The notes: a model not told the origin generated them from the letters alone. A stretch of 64,000 nucleotides of DNA from Pseudomonas knackmussii B13 (GCF_000689415.1 NZ_HG322950.1:3293501-3357500), one strand, 5' to 3'; positions 8,481 to 17,775 are shown, counted from the stretch's first letter. Numbers and translations are program-made.

Positions 8481-11400
8481 TCAGCCTTGCGCCTGCGCCA
8501 GCCACTGGCGCAGGCCGGCCTGCAGCTCGCCGAGGGCCACCTCGACCGCCTCCACTGCCGCGTCGAACGACGCATCCCCTTCCCGCTCTTCGCAAAGCCC
8601 CTGCAGCGCCCGGCAACTCGCCTCCGCCCGCTGTGCACAGATGACCGCCGCGACGCCGGCCAGGCGATGGGCCAGCTCGCCCAGTTCGCTCCAACGAGCG
8701 CCCCACCACAGCTCGCGCAGCTGAGCGATGTCCTGCTCGTTGGCTTCCAGCAGCGTACGCACGAACTCGCAGGCCGCGTCGCTGTGCTGGGCATCCGCAC
8801 CGAACAACGCCTCGAGCTCGAAGATCGCTGCTGCCGTTTGCGGCTCGTTCCCGTGGGTACCCGAGGCTTCTTCGCAACCAGCCTCGACCAACGCCTGGCG
8901 CAGCGCCTCCAGGGTCAGCGGCTTGAACAGCACGGTATCCATGCCCGCCTCCAGGCAGCGTTGGGTCTCTTCCTCCCAGGCATTGGCCGTGGCGCCGACG
9001 ATCAGGCAGCGCGGGCCGCCCGAGCGCTGCTCGTGTTCGCGGATGCGTCGGCTCAGCTCGTAACCGTCGCCCCCGCTCATGCGGCAGTCGGTCAGGACTG
9101 CATCGAAATGGCCGGCACACCAGAGTTCCCAGGCCTGCTGGCCGCCGGCGGCAAGCGTCGCCCGATGGCCCAGGTGCTCCAGCTGCTGGCGGAAGACCAG
9201 TCGATTGGCTGGATGGTCGTCCACCGCGAGCACCTGCAGCGACCGTCGTGCGGGGGCCAGCCCGGCCTGTTCGGGTAGCTCTTCCGGTGCAGCGCTCAGC
9301 GCCAAGGGCAGGCGGATGCTGAAGCGCGAACCCTGTCCGAGTTCGCTGTGCAGTTCGAGGCGGCCGCCCATGAGCTCGACCAGCCGCCGGCTAATGTGCA
9401 GGCCCAGACCGGTGCCTTCCTGCTGCGCCGGCCTCTCGACCTGGGCGAAGGGACGGAACAGGCGCGCCTGATCGGCTGTGCTGATACCAATGCCGGTGTC
9501 GCTGACCTCGATCAGCAAATCGAGCCGCTCGCCCTCTTGGCGGGCCGAAGCACGCAAGGTCACGCCGCCGAGTTCGGTGAACTTGATCGCATTGTTGAGC
9601 AGGTTGAACAGCACCTGCTTGAAGCGCAGCGCATCCAGCAGCACCCAATGTTCCAGCCCCGCCCCGGCAACCAGCTCCAGGTGCAGCCCCTTCTGCTGCG
9701 CCAGGCCGAGGAACAGCGAGACGCTGCCTTCTATTTGCCGCAACAGTTGCACCGGCGACGGAGTCGAGTCGATGCGCCCGGACTCGATCCGCGCCATGTC
9801 CAGCACGTTGCCGATCAGCATCAGCAGCGTGCGCGCGGCGTCCTGGGCCACCTCCAGCGAACCGAGGTCGATTTGCCCGTCGCGGGCCTTCTCCAGGGCC
9901 AGCTCCTGCAGGCCGATGATGGCGTTCATCGGCGTGCGGATCTCGTGGCTCATGGCCGAGAGGAACTGGCTCTTGGCCGCGCTCGCGGCGTCGGCGCGCT
10001 TGCGCTCGGACTCCAGCTCACGCATCAGCCGATGGCGCTCGGTGAGGTCCACCCAACCGCCGATCACCCCCTGGACGCGGCCCCCGGCATCGCGCTGTGC
10101 CACTGCCCAGCGATAGGCGAAGAGTTCTCGCCCGACCAGGCGCAGCGGCCTATCCCCCGCCAACGGCAAACGCCCACTGGCGACCAGCTGTCGATACTCC
10201 TGCATCAGGTTCGCCGCCTCGTCTTCGGCGAACCAGCCGAGTTCGTCGATAGCGCGCCCCTGGCAGTCCTCCAGCCGACAATCGAAGAGTTCCAGCATGG
10301 CGCGGTTGCACAGGCTCAGGCGGCCTTCGTGGTCAAGGTGGTAGACCGGGTTCGGAATGGCCTCGATCAGTTCGCTGAGCAGCGTCAGTTGCCCGCTCAG
10401 GCGCCGCTCGGCGCGCCGCCGGCGGCGCACCTGGCGCAGCAGGTAGAAGCCCCACACCAGCGACAGGACGATCAGCAGGCCGGCGCCTGCGACGATGCGC
10501 AGCAGCAGCTGACGGTGCATCTGCCAGAAGCTGACCGGCGTGTTCTGGCGCGCGCCCCAGCGCTCGACGATGGCGGACAACTCCTCCGGGTCGACGGTCA
10601 GCTGGGCCTTTTCCAGAATCGAATGGAGCTCCGCCTGCCCCTTCAGCACACCGATGCTGAACGGCGTGCTCAGGTCTTCGAGAATGCCCGCCAGGCGCAG
10701 CTGCCGGTGGAACTCGCCGGCGATCATCGGGCGAATGCTGAAAAGGCTGCCAATGGCGGCATCCGCGCGGCCCTCGGCGACGTTGCGCAGCGACTCGTGC
10801 TGGTTCGTCGCTTCCACCAGCGGCACCTGCGGATAACGCTCACGCAGCATCTGGTTGAACGCGCTGCCGGCGGCACTGGACAGGCGCCGACCCGGCATGT
10901 CGGCGAGGGAATGGATGTCCTGCTCGCCAGTGGCGACGGCCAGCACCACGCTGGCGCGCAGGTAGGGCGGCAGCAGGTCTACCCCGTCGATGCCCGGTGT
11001 CACCGCCGGGGTCAGCAGCGCCTGGCCGGTGGCGAACGTCTCCGCCATCTGGTTGTAGTCGTCGACCGCGACATAGTCGAAATGCAGCCCGGAACGCTGC
11101 CCCAGCAGGTCCAGGTAGTCGCGCAGGATGCCACCGACATGCCCGTCTGCATCGACCTGGGCCAGCACGCCGGTGAAGCGGTTGACCACCACCGGCACCC
11201 GCGGGTGGGCGTCCAGCCACTGCCGTTCGCGTGGCGTCAGGCCGACCTGCAGGCCCTCCAGGCGCAGCCGTTCGCCGGCGCTCCAGCGGCGCAGGATTTC
11301 CTCGCGGCGCAAGGTGCCGACACGGGACAGGCCGTGATCGAGAAGGTCGCGCAGGCGCTCGTCGCCCTCGCGCACCAGGAAGCCGAAGCCGCTGCTCTCG

Positions 11401-12077
11401 ACCGGAGCGAAGTTGGCGATGCGCAGGTCGAACAGGTAGTTCATGTTGATCAGGTAATGCACCGACAGAGCGTCGTCGAGCACACCGTCGACGCTGCCCA
11501 GGCTGAGCGCATCGAGCGCACCCAGGGTGCTGTCGAAAACCTGCACCTGGCTGTCGGGATAGGCCGCGCGCACCTGCGCCGCGCTGAGGTAGCCGGCGAC
11601 CACCGCCAGCCTGCCGCCTGGTCTTGCGGCCAGCCCTGGGCGCGCCTCGTCGCCCACCAGCACGGGCGGGTCGGTGACATAGCTGCGGCTGCGCAGCAGG
11701 CCATTGGCCGTCGCTTCGGCCTGGCTGCCGCCGGCGACCAGGTCTGCCTCGCCGCGGCGCAGGGCGTCCAGCGCGGCCTGGCGGTTCGGATAGCTCCGCA
11801 CGTGTACGCGCTCGCCCAGCAGCAGCGCCAGGTAGTCGGCGCTGACGCCCTCGAAGCGGTCGCCATTGATCATCTGCAACGGCGCCCGCTCGGCCGGCGC
11901 GACCGCCACGTGCAACGGGCCGCGGCGCTGCAGCCAGTCACGCTCCGACGTGGTCATCCAGCCATCGGCGAGAGGCGGGCTGTACCCGTTCAGGGTCAGT
12001 TCCTGGGCCGCGCTCGGTTGCAGCAGCGAGCAGAGCAGCACGGCGGAGAAAAGGCAGAGTCTGCGTATCAAGTCCAT
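8481..12077 (-). CDS. BvgS/EvgS-like hybrid sensor histidine kinase with two periplasmic binding domains
   Basis: Unorthodox membrane sensor kinase of 1198 residues, the same size class as EvgS and BvgS. Order of parts: signal peptide or signal anchor (about 1-25); two tandem SBP_bac_3-type periplasmic domains (about 50-270 and 290-510); one membrane helix (about 524-547); PAS domain (about 565-680); dimerisation domain with the phosphorylatable His711 in SHEIRTPMN; ATPase domain (about 800-925, with NNAIKF, DTGIG, GTGLGL); receiver domain with Asp997 (VLTDCRM) and Lys in FKPL; and a C-terminal Hpt domain with His1137 (LAHRLAG). The His-Asp-His phosphorelay is therefore complete within the chain. 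The output response regulator is not encoded nearby. The gene is divergent from a PstS-OmpA fusion gene, which suggests a functional link. Start chosen at ATG 12077 because it gives the signal sequence. Confidence 0.92.
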   Translation of the reverse strand: MDLIRRLCLFSAVLLCSLLQPSAAQELTLNGYSPPLADGWMTTSERDWLQRRGPLHVAVAPAERAPLQMINGDRFEGVSADYLALLLGERVHVRSYPNRQAALDALRRGEADLVAGGSQAEATANGLLRSRSYVTDPPVLVGDEARPGLAARPGGRLAVVAGYLSAAQVRAAYPDSQVQVFDSTLGALDALSLGSVDGVLDDALSVHYLINMNYLFDLRIANFAPVESSGFGFLVREGDERLRDLLDHGLSRVGTLRREEILRRWSAGERLRLEGLQVGLTPRERQWLDAHPRVPVVVNRFTGVLAQVDADGHVGGILRDYLDLLGQRSGLHFDYVAVDDYNQMAETFATGQALLTPAVTPGIDGVDLLPPYLRASVVLAVATGEQDIHSLADMPGRRLSSAAGSAFNQMLRERYPQVPLVEATNQHESLRNVAEGRADAAIGSLFSIRPMIAGEFHRQLRLAGILEDLSTPFSIGVLKGQAELHSILEKAQLTVDPEELSAIVERWGARQNTPVSFWQMHRQLLLRIVAGAGLLIVLSLVWGFYLLRQVRRRRRAERRLSGQLTLLSELIEAIPNPVYHLDHEGRLSLCNRAMLELFDCRLEDCQGRAIDELGWFAEDEAANLMQEYRQLVASGRLPLAGDRPLRLVGRELFAYRWAVAQRDAGGRVQGVIGGWVDLTERHRLMRELESERKRADAASAAKSQFLSAMSHEIRTPMNAIIGLQELALEKARDGQIDLGSLEVAQDAARTLLMLIGNVLDMARIESGRIDSTPSPVQLLRQIEGSVSLFLGLAQQKGLHLELVAGAGLEHWVLLDALRFKQVLFNLLNNAIKFTELGGVTLRASARQEGERLDLLIEVSDTGIGISTADQARLFRPFAQVERPAQQEGTGLGLHISRRLVELMGGRLELHSELGQGSRFSIRLPLALSAAPEELPEQAGLAPARRSLQVLAVDDHPANRLVFRQQLEHLGHRATLAAGGQQAWELWCAGHFDAVLTDCRMSGGDGYELSRRIREHEQRSGGPRCLIVGATANAWEEETQRCLEAGMDTVLFKPLTLEALRQALVEAGCEEASGTHGNEPQTAAAIFELEALFGADAQHSDAACEFVRTLLEANEQDIAQLRELWWGARWSELGELAHRLAGVAAVICAQRAEASCRALQGLCEEREGDASFDAAVEAVEVALGELQAGLRQWLAQAQG

Positions 12078-12296
12078 GGCGCCTCGATGGGTCGGCGGCC
12101 GCCGCACCGCTCTACGACGGCCTTGGCGGTGGGGGCAGGACTCTACCGGGGTTGCCGGCAAACCACTATAGGAAAACCTCTCTTTGACCGGCAAAAGGCC
12201 CATTCCAGAGCCATCGTGCGACAAACCGTCACCGTTCTGAAACCTTTTCCACCTAGGCTGCGAGCCTGCCATTCGCCCTTCGGAACGCCCCTCACC
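12078..12296. promoter_or_regulatory. Divergent promoter region, kinase / PstS-OmpA
   Basis: A 219-base intergenic region between two divergent start codons. It is GC-rich near the kinase and AT-richer between about 12160 and 12250 (for example AACCACTATAGGAAAACC), where promoters for both directions probably lie. I found no clear inverted-repeat operator. Confidence 0.45.
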
Positions 12297-13679
12297 ATGT
12301 CGCCCTCTTCGCCGCGCCGCGATGCCGACGCCTGGCCGATTACCCTCGCCTGGCTGATCATCGCCTTCGTCTGCTATGCCCTGCCCCAGCACGTCCTGGC
12401 GGCGCTGCCACCGTCCGCCAACGGCGAGCCGGTGCTGCGCATCCAGGGCTCCAACACCATCGGCGCGCACCTGCTGCCGGAGCTGGTCAAGGGCCTGCTG
12501 CTGGACCAGGGCTACAAGGACATCGGCAGCGAAGCGGGCAAGGTCGACAACGAGCAGCGTGTACATGGCCGCGATGCCCAGGGCCGCGAGGTCAGCGTGA
12601 CAATCGCCGCGCACGGCTCCAGCACCGGCTTCGCCGCGCTGAAGGACGGCACTGCCGACATCGCTGCCGCCTCGCGGCCAATCAAGGACGCCGAGGCCGC
12701 CGGCCTCTCCGCCTCCGGCAATCTGCGCAGCGCCAAGGCCGAGCAGGTGATCGGCATCGACGGCCTGGCGATCATCGTCAACCGCGACAACCCACTGGGC
12801 GAGTTGACCACCGACCAGCTCGCCCGCGTGTTTGCCGGCGAAGTGACCACCTGGGAAGCCCTGGGCGGCCGCGGCGGCGCCATCCACCTGTACGCTCGCG
12901 ACGACAACTCCGGCACCTTCGACACCTTCAAGGAGCTGGTGCTGGCCAGCCACGGCAAGCCCCTGGCGGCAAGCGCGCAGCGCTTCGAATCCAGCGACAA
13001 GCTGTCTGCCCAGGTAACCGCCGACCCGCAGGCCATCGGCTTCGTCGGCCTGTCTTCGGTGCTCAAGGCCAAGCCGCTGGCGATCGCCGACGGCGAGTCG
13101 CTTGCCATGTTGCCCGCCACCACCAGCATTGCCACCGAGGACTACCCGCTGTCGCGCCGGCTGTTCCTGTACGTCAAACCCACCCAGCACAACGCCTGGG
13201 TCGATGCCCTGGTGCAGTTCGTGCAAAGCGATCGCGGCCAGGCGCTGGTCAGCACCAACGGTTTCGTTGGCCAGCGCGTGCAGGCTGTGCGCCTGCAGCC
13301 CAAGGCCGGCATGCCCACCGACTATCAGGCGCTGGCACGCGACGCCCAGCGGCTGTCGGTGAACTTCCGCTTCCACGAAGGCAGCGCGACCCTGGACAAC
13401 AAGGCGCAACGCGACGTCGAACGCCTGGTCGGCTACCTCCAGCAGCACGGCAAGATGAACGGCCAGGCAGTACTGGTCGGCTTCGGCGACGCCAAGCAGG
13501 ACCCGCAGCGCGCGGTGCTGCTCTCCAAGCTGCGCGCCATGGCGGTGCGCCGCGAGCTGGCCAAAGAAGGCGTGATGTTCCGCTCCATCGAAGGCATGGG
13601 CGCGGCGCTGCCGGTGGCGGCCAACGACGATGACGACGGGCGGACCAAGAACCGCCGCGTCGAAGTCTGGGTGTATTGA
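12297..13679 (+). CDS. PstS-like substrate-binding protein fused to an OmpA peptidoglycan-binding domain
   Basis: Periplasmic or outer-membrane-associated protein of 460 residues with two fused modules. An N-terminal hydrophobic segment (about 14-36, ending VLAALPP) serves as signal sequence. Residues about 45-330 are a phosphate-binding-protein (PstS/PBP-like 2) domain: IQGSNTIGAHLLPEL is the usual first phosphate loop, followed by AHGSSTGFAAL, IIVNRDNPLGELT and DDNSGTFDTF. Residues about 355-460 are an OmpA-like domain (NFRFHEGSATLDNKA, VGFGDAKQD, NRRVEVWV), which normally binds peptidoglycan. The protein could thus tether an oxyanion-binding module to the cell wall. Single-chain PstS-OmpA proteins occur in some proteobacteria, but their role is poorly known. 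It is divergent from the tandem-binding-domain kinase, and no pst transport genes are nearby. Confidence 0.87.
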   Translation: MSPSSPRRDADAWPITLAWLIIAFVCYALPQHVLAALPPSANGEPVLRIQGSNTIGAHLLPELVKGLLLDQGYKDIGSEAGKVDNEQRVHGRDAQGREVSVTIAAHGSSTGFAALKDGTADIAAASRPIKDAEAAGLSASGNLRSAKAEQVIGIDGLAIIVNRDNPLGELTTDQLARVFAGEVTTWEALGGRGGAIHLYARDDNSGTFDTFKELVLASHGKPLAASAQRFESSDKLSAQVTADPQAIGFVGLSSVLKAKPLAIADGESLAMLPATTSIATEDYPLSRRLFLYVKPTQHNAWVDALVQFVQSDRGQALVSTNGFVGQRVQAVRLQPKAGMPTDYQALARDAQRLSVNFRFHEGSATLDNKAQRDVERLVGYLQQHGKMNGQAVLVGFGDAKQDPQRAVLLSKLRAMAVRRELAKEGVMFRSIEGMGAALPVAANDDDDGRTKNRRVEVWVY

Positions 13680-13693
13680 GCCGCGCTTGACCC

Positions 13694-13893
13694 GCAACAA
13701 TCCCGGCGCGGCGCAGCTTGCCTAGACTCAAGGCTGGAGCACCACCTAAGCGGTAGGAACTTGTTACCTTCTGCCGCTTGCCGCGCGACCGCGCTCTGGT
13801 ATTTTTCCCGCCGTGACGCCGGGCCCCTCTGACGGTCAGCTAGACCGCCATGTCGGAGTCACTTTCGACAACGACATCAGAGAGGGCCCCCAC
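13694..13893 (+). promoter_or_regulatory. Structured 5' leader of terC
   Basis: The bases before terC can form a closed junction. The outer helix pairs 13821-13832 with 13877-13889 (12 base pairs, one bulged A at 13883) and buries the purine-rich GAGAGGG ribosome binding site. Inside it are a hairpin of 13833-13837 with 13843-13847 and another of 13851-13855 with 13866-13870. A further upstream hairpin (about 13748-13782, 9-bp stem with one G-U pair) precedes them. This layout suggests translational control. The canonical yybP-ykoY (Mn2+) riboswitch motifs often seen before terC/alx genes are not visible. I recall a separate terC RNA motif reported in Pseudomonadales; whether this is it needs a covariance search. 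Confidence 0.55.
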
Positions 13894-14934
13894 ATGGCAC
13901 CCCTATTGGATTTCCTCAACGCTCCCTTCCTCGGCACCGCCACCTGGTTCTGGCTGGTCTTCCTGGCCATCGTCCTCGTCCTGCTGGTCCTCGACCTCGG
14001 CGTGCTGCAACGCGATCACCATGAAATCGGCGTGCGCGAGAGCCTGCTGCTCTCCGCCGGCTACTTCGCCTGCGGCCTGGCCTTCGGCGGCTGGGTCTGG
14101 TACGCGTTCGGCGCCACCCATGCCATGGAGTACTACACCGGCTTCCTGGTCGAGCAATCGCTGTCGATGGACAACGTGTTCGTCATGGCGATGATCTTCG
14201 GCTTCTTCGGCATCCCCCGCCGCTACCAGCACCAGGTGCTGTTCTGGGGCATCCTCGGCGCCATCGTCATGCGCGCGGTGATGATCGGCCTGGGCGCCGC
14301 GCTGGTGCGCGAGTTCGAGTGGGTGATGTACATCTTCGGCGCCTTCCTGCTGTTCAGCGGCGTGAAGATGCTCTTCGCCAAGCACGAGGACGAGCCGGAC
14401 CTGGCCAACAACCCGGTGCTGCGCTTCCTGCGCAAGCACATCCGGGTCACGCCGCATCTGCATGAACACCACTTCTTCGTTCACCTGCCCGATGCCAACG
14501 GCAAGGTGGTTCGCTTCGCCACCCCGCTGTTCCTGGCGCTGATCCTGATCGAGCTGGCCGACGTGGTGTTTGCCGTGGACAGCGTGCCGGCGATCTTCGC
14601 CATCACCCAGGACCCGTTCATCGTCTACACCTCGAACATCTTCGCCATCCTCGGCCTGCGCGCCCTGTACTTCTCGCTGGCGGCGATGATCCACCGCTTC
14701 GTCTACCTGAAGTACGCCCTGGCCCTGGTGCTGGTGTTCATCGGCATGAAGATTTTTGCGCACGGTCTCATCGGCAAGGTTCCCGCCGCGCTATCGCTTG
14801 GGGTAACCTTCGGCCTCCTCGCTGGTGGCATACTGCTTTCACTGCTGAAGACCCGCAAGGAAGGCGAGGAGCCGCTGGAAATCGTCAGCCAGGAGACGCT
14901 GCATGCCCAACGAAGTGAGGATCGAAGCCATTGA
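13894..14934 (+). CDS. TerC/Alx-family integral membrane protein
   Basis: Polytopic inner-membrane protein of 346 residues with about nine hydrophobic helices. The TerC hallmarks are plain: EQSLSMDNVFVMAMIFGFF (acidic residues in a helix) and its internal repeat ELADVVFAVDSVPAIFAI. Family members include E. coli Alx and TerC-type proteins linked to Mn2+ export, metal loading of exported enzymes and, historically, tellurite resistance. The central loop (about residues 170-215) is rich in His, Asp and Glu (AKHEDEPD, PHLHEHHFFVH), suggesting metal contact. The ATG at 13894 follows an SD-like AGAGAGGG that can be masked by the leader helix. An upstream in-frame reading to 13813 crosses the leader and is rejected. 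The last 32 bases overlap the next small gene. Confidence 0.9.
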   Translation: MAPLLDFLNAPFLGTATWFWLVFLAIVLVLLVLDLGVLQRDHHEIGVRESLLLSAGYFACGLAFGGWVWYAFGATHAMEYYTGFLVEQSLSMDNVFVMAMIFGFFGIPRRYQHQVLFWGILGAIVMRAVMIGLGAALVREFEWVMYIFGAFLLFSGVKMLFAKHEDEPDLANNPVLRFLRKHIRVTPHLHEHHFFVHLPDANGKVVRFATPLFLALILIELADVVFAVDSVPAIFAITQDPFIVYTSNIFAILGLRALYFSLAAMIHRFVYLKYALALVLVFIGMKIFAHGLIGKVPAALSLGVTFGLLAGGILLSLLKTRKEGEEPLEIVSQETLHAQRSEDRSH

Positions 14935-15085
14935 GCACAAGGGCCGCGCCTGCTGGCAGGTGCGCCTGGGGCATCGTGGCCTGCGCTTCGCCCAGGAGGA
15001 CCTGGCCCGCGCCTTTGCCGCGCAGCTCTTCGCTCGCCGCCAGTGGCTGAAGGAGCAGAGCGGTCCGTCCGCCGAGTGTCCCTGA
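14903..15085 (+). CDS. Small conserved-looking protein of unknown function
   Basis: A 60-residue basic protein that overlaps the 3' end of terC by 32 bases in another frame. I call it a gene because an AGGAGA ribosome binding site lies seven bases before the ATG, it ends just before a strong terminator, and its composition (alternating charged and hydrophobic residues, RACWQVRLGHRGLRF, then a helix-like LARAFAAQLFARRQWL) looks like folded protein rather than shadow translation. I do not recognise a family. Translational coupling to terC is likely, so it may help TerC or merely share its transcript. Confidence 0.6.
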   Translation: MPNEVRIEAIEHKGRACWQVRLGHRGLRFAQEDLARAFAAQLFARRQWLKEQSGPSAECP

Positions 15086-15100
15086 ACGTCCCCCTTGAAT

Positions 15101-15132
15101 GAAGAAGGCCCGCTGTGATGCGGGCCTTCTTC
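15101..15132. terminator. Bidirectional rho-independent terminator
   Basis: A 13-bp perfect stem (15101-15113 with 15120-15132) around a 6-base loop, flanked by T-rich sequence on both strands. It separates the terC operon from the convergent acyl-CoA dehydrogenase gene. Confidence 0.85.
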
Positions 15133-15146
15133 ATTTCTGCCAGGGA

Positions 15147-16376
<1,230 letters not shown>

Positions 16377-16544
16377 GGGGGCTACCTTCTGGCAGGGGTT
16401 TGTCTTGTGTGTAGGAAGATGCTAGAACAGGCAACACGATTTACCTAGCCTATTATCCGAATCAATGAACATTCATAACCCGCATGATGGTCCGCCATCT
16501 CCGGCGCTATGAGCGGCCACAACAATGACAAGCGGAGCCCCGGG
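16377..16544. promoter_or_regulatory. Divergent promoter with LysR-type dyad
   Basis: Shared control region between the acyl-CoA dehydrogenase and LysR genes. An AT-rich core (about 16440-16480) contains the dyad ATGAA-CA-TTCAT at 16465-16476, a plausible LysR-type contact site. The regulator probably binds here to control both itself and the dehydrogenase. Confidence 0.4.
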
Positions 16545-17483
16545 ATGAACCTCAGCAAGGTCGACCTGAACCTGTTCATCGTCTTCGATGCCATCTACAC
16601 CGAAGCCAACCTCACCCGAGCCGGACAGATCGTCGGCATCACCCAGCCGGCGGTGTCCAACGCCCTCGCCCGCCTGCGCGAAACCTTCAACGATCCGCTG
16701 TTCGTGCGCACCGCCCAGGGCATGGTGCCCACGCCCATGGCGCAGAACATCATCGGCCCGGTGCGCAACGCCCTGCAGCTGCTGCGCGTGTCAGTGCAGG
16801 AGAGCCGCACCTTCACCCCGAACCAGGCGAGCAAGACCTATCGCATCAGCATGACCGACCTCATCGAGTCGGTGATCCTGCCGCCGCTGTTCCAGCGCCT
16901 GCGCCGCCAGGCGCCGAACGTGCTGATCGAGAGCTTCCTCGCCAAGCGCCGCGAAACCACCAAGGAGCTGGCCGCCGGCCGCCTGGACTTCGCCGTCGAC
17001 GCGCCGCTGAACACCGACACCCAGGTGCGCCACGTCAAGCTGATGGAAGACCGCTACGTCTGCGCCATGCGCCAGGGCCATCCGCTGGCCAAGGCGAAGC
17101 TGAACCTCGACGAATACCTGTCGCTGACCCACATCCAGATCTCCAGCCGTCGCAGCGGCCTCGGCTACATCGACCTGTCGCTGGGCAAGATGGGCCTGCA
17201 GCGCAAGATCGCCCTGCGCTCGCAGCACTATCTGATGGCCTCCAACGTGGTGCAGCAGACCGACATGGTGGTGACCGTGCCGGAGCGCTTCGCCCGCCAC
17301 CACAACCTGCATTTCGTGGAACTGCCGGTCAGCGACGTGCCCAAGCTGGAAACCCACCTCTACTGGCATGAAAGCACCGACCAGGACCCGGCCAACCGCT
17401 GGATGCGCGAGCAACTGATCGAGCTGTGCCAGCAGGTCGCCGCGCGCGAGGCGCGAGAGGCGCAGCAGCAACAGCAGGCCTGA
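16545..17483 (+). CDS. LysR-family transcriptional regulator
   Basis: DNA-binding regulator of 312 residues. The N-terminal winged helix-turn-helix spans about residues 4-65 (LNLFIVFDAIYTEANLTRAGQ, then ITQPAVSNALARLRE), followed by the linker helix and an effector-binding domain (about 95-300). I place the start at ATG 16545, preceded by GGAG, giving the common MNLSKVDLNL beginning; an earlier ATG at 16509 would add 12 residues without a ribosome binding site. The C terminus ends in a run of glutamines. Its divergent position next to acyl-CoA dehydrogenase 15147-16376, and the facing cluster at 17776-22559, suggest control of acyl-CoA catabolism. The ligand is unknown. Confidence 0.9.
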   Translation: MNLSKVDLNLFIVFDAIYTEANLTRAGQIVGITQPAVSNALARLRETFNDPLFVRTAQGMVPTPMAQNIIGPVRNALQLLRVSVQESRTFTPNQASKTYRISMTDLIESVILPPLFQRLRRQAPNVLIESFLAKRRETTKELAAGRLDFAVDAPLNTDTQVRHVKLMEDRYVCAMRQGHPLAKAKLNLDEYLSLTHIQISSRRSGLGYIDLSLGKMGLQRKIALRSQHYLMASNVVQQTDMVVTVPERFARHHNLHFVELPVSDVPKLETHLYWHESTDQDPANRWMREQLIELCQQVAAREAREAQQQQQA

Positions 17484-17504
17484 GATTCAGGCTCGCAGAT
17501 GACT

Positions 17505-17534
17505 CAAGGCCCGCAGATGCGGGCCTTGTTCTTT
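17505..17534 (+). terminator. Rho-independent terminator of the LysR gene
   Basis: Ten-bp stem (17505-17514 with 17519-17528), AGAT loop, then TTCTTT. It lies 21 bases after the LysR stop codon. Confidence 0.8.
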
Positions 17535-17560
17535 ATGGTCACTGTGAAGCCCGGATCCAT

Positions 17561-17645
17561 GTAGGGCGAATAACCCCGGAGGGGTTATCCGCCGTTTTCG
17601 TGCCGGGCGGCGGCGCATAACCGCGAACGCGGTTATGCGCCCTAC
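17561..17645. repeat. Palindromic intergenic repeat, copy A (85 bp)
   Basis: A MITE-like unit with 15-base terminal inverted repeats (GTAGGGCGAATAACC at the left, the complement of GTAGGGCGCATAACC at the right) and an internal GGTTATCCGCCGTTTTCG segment. Near-identical copies lie at 25775-25859 and 39074-39155, and a partial copy at 46788-46823. The unit encodes nothing. Here it sits between convergent genes and is followed by a REP core. Confidence 0.85.
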
Positions 17646-17654
17646 GAGGGGGGC

Positions 17655-17677
17655 TTCGCGGATGAATCCGCTCCTAC
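17655..17677 (+). repeat. REP core, GCGGAT type
   Basis: Short palindromic Pseudomonas-style REP (TTCGCGGATGAATCCGCTCC then TAC), directly after repeat copy A. Related cores occur at 25881, 39178, 45131 and 55204. Confidence 0.75.
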
Positions 17678-17775
17678 AAGCGGCCTCATCTCCGCGCATG
17701 CCGCCGGCATGGCCCGCCCCGCGAAGTGCCTGTCCAACACGGGGAACGGGCCTTGCCCGCGAACGCTTGGCCCGC

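Noticed and set aside
9348..12296. Long open frame on the plus strand opposite the hybrid kinase, running into the PstS-OmpA gene
   Set aside because: Only the part from 12297 resembles protein; the rest is antisense to clear kinase domains.
13694..13893. yybP-ykoY manganese riboswitch upstream of terC
   Set aside because: The conserved GGGGAGUA-type loop sequences are not present, although the region is clearly structured.
16509..16544. Earlier start codon for the LysR gene
   Set aside because: No Shine-Dalgarno sequence; the internal ATG at 16545 has GGAG and gives the usual N terminus.
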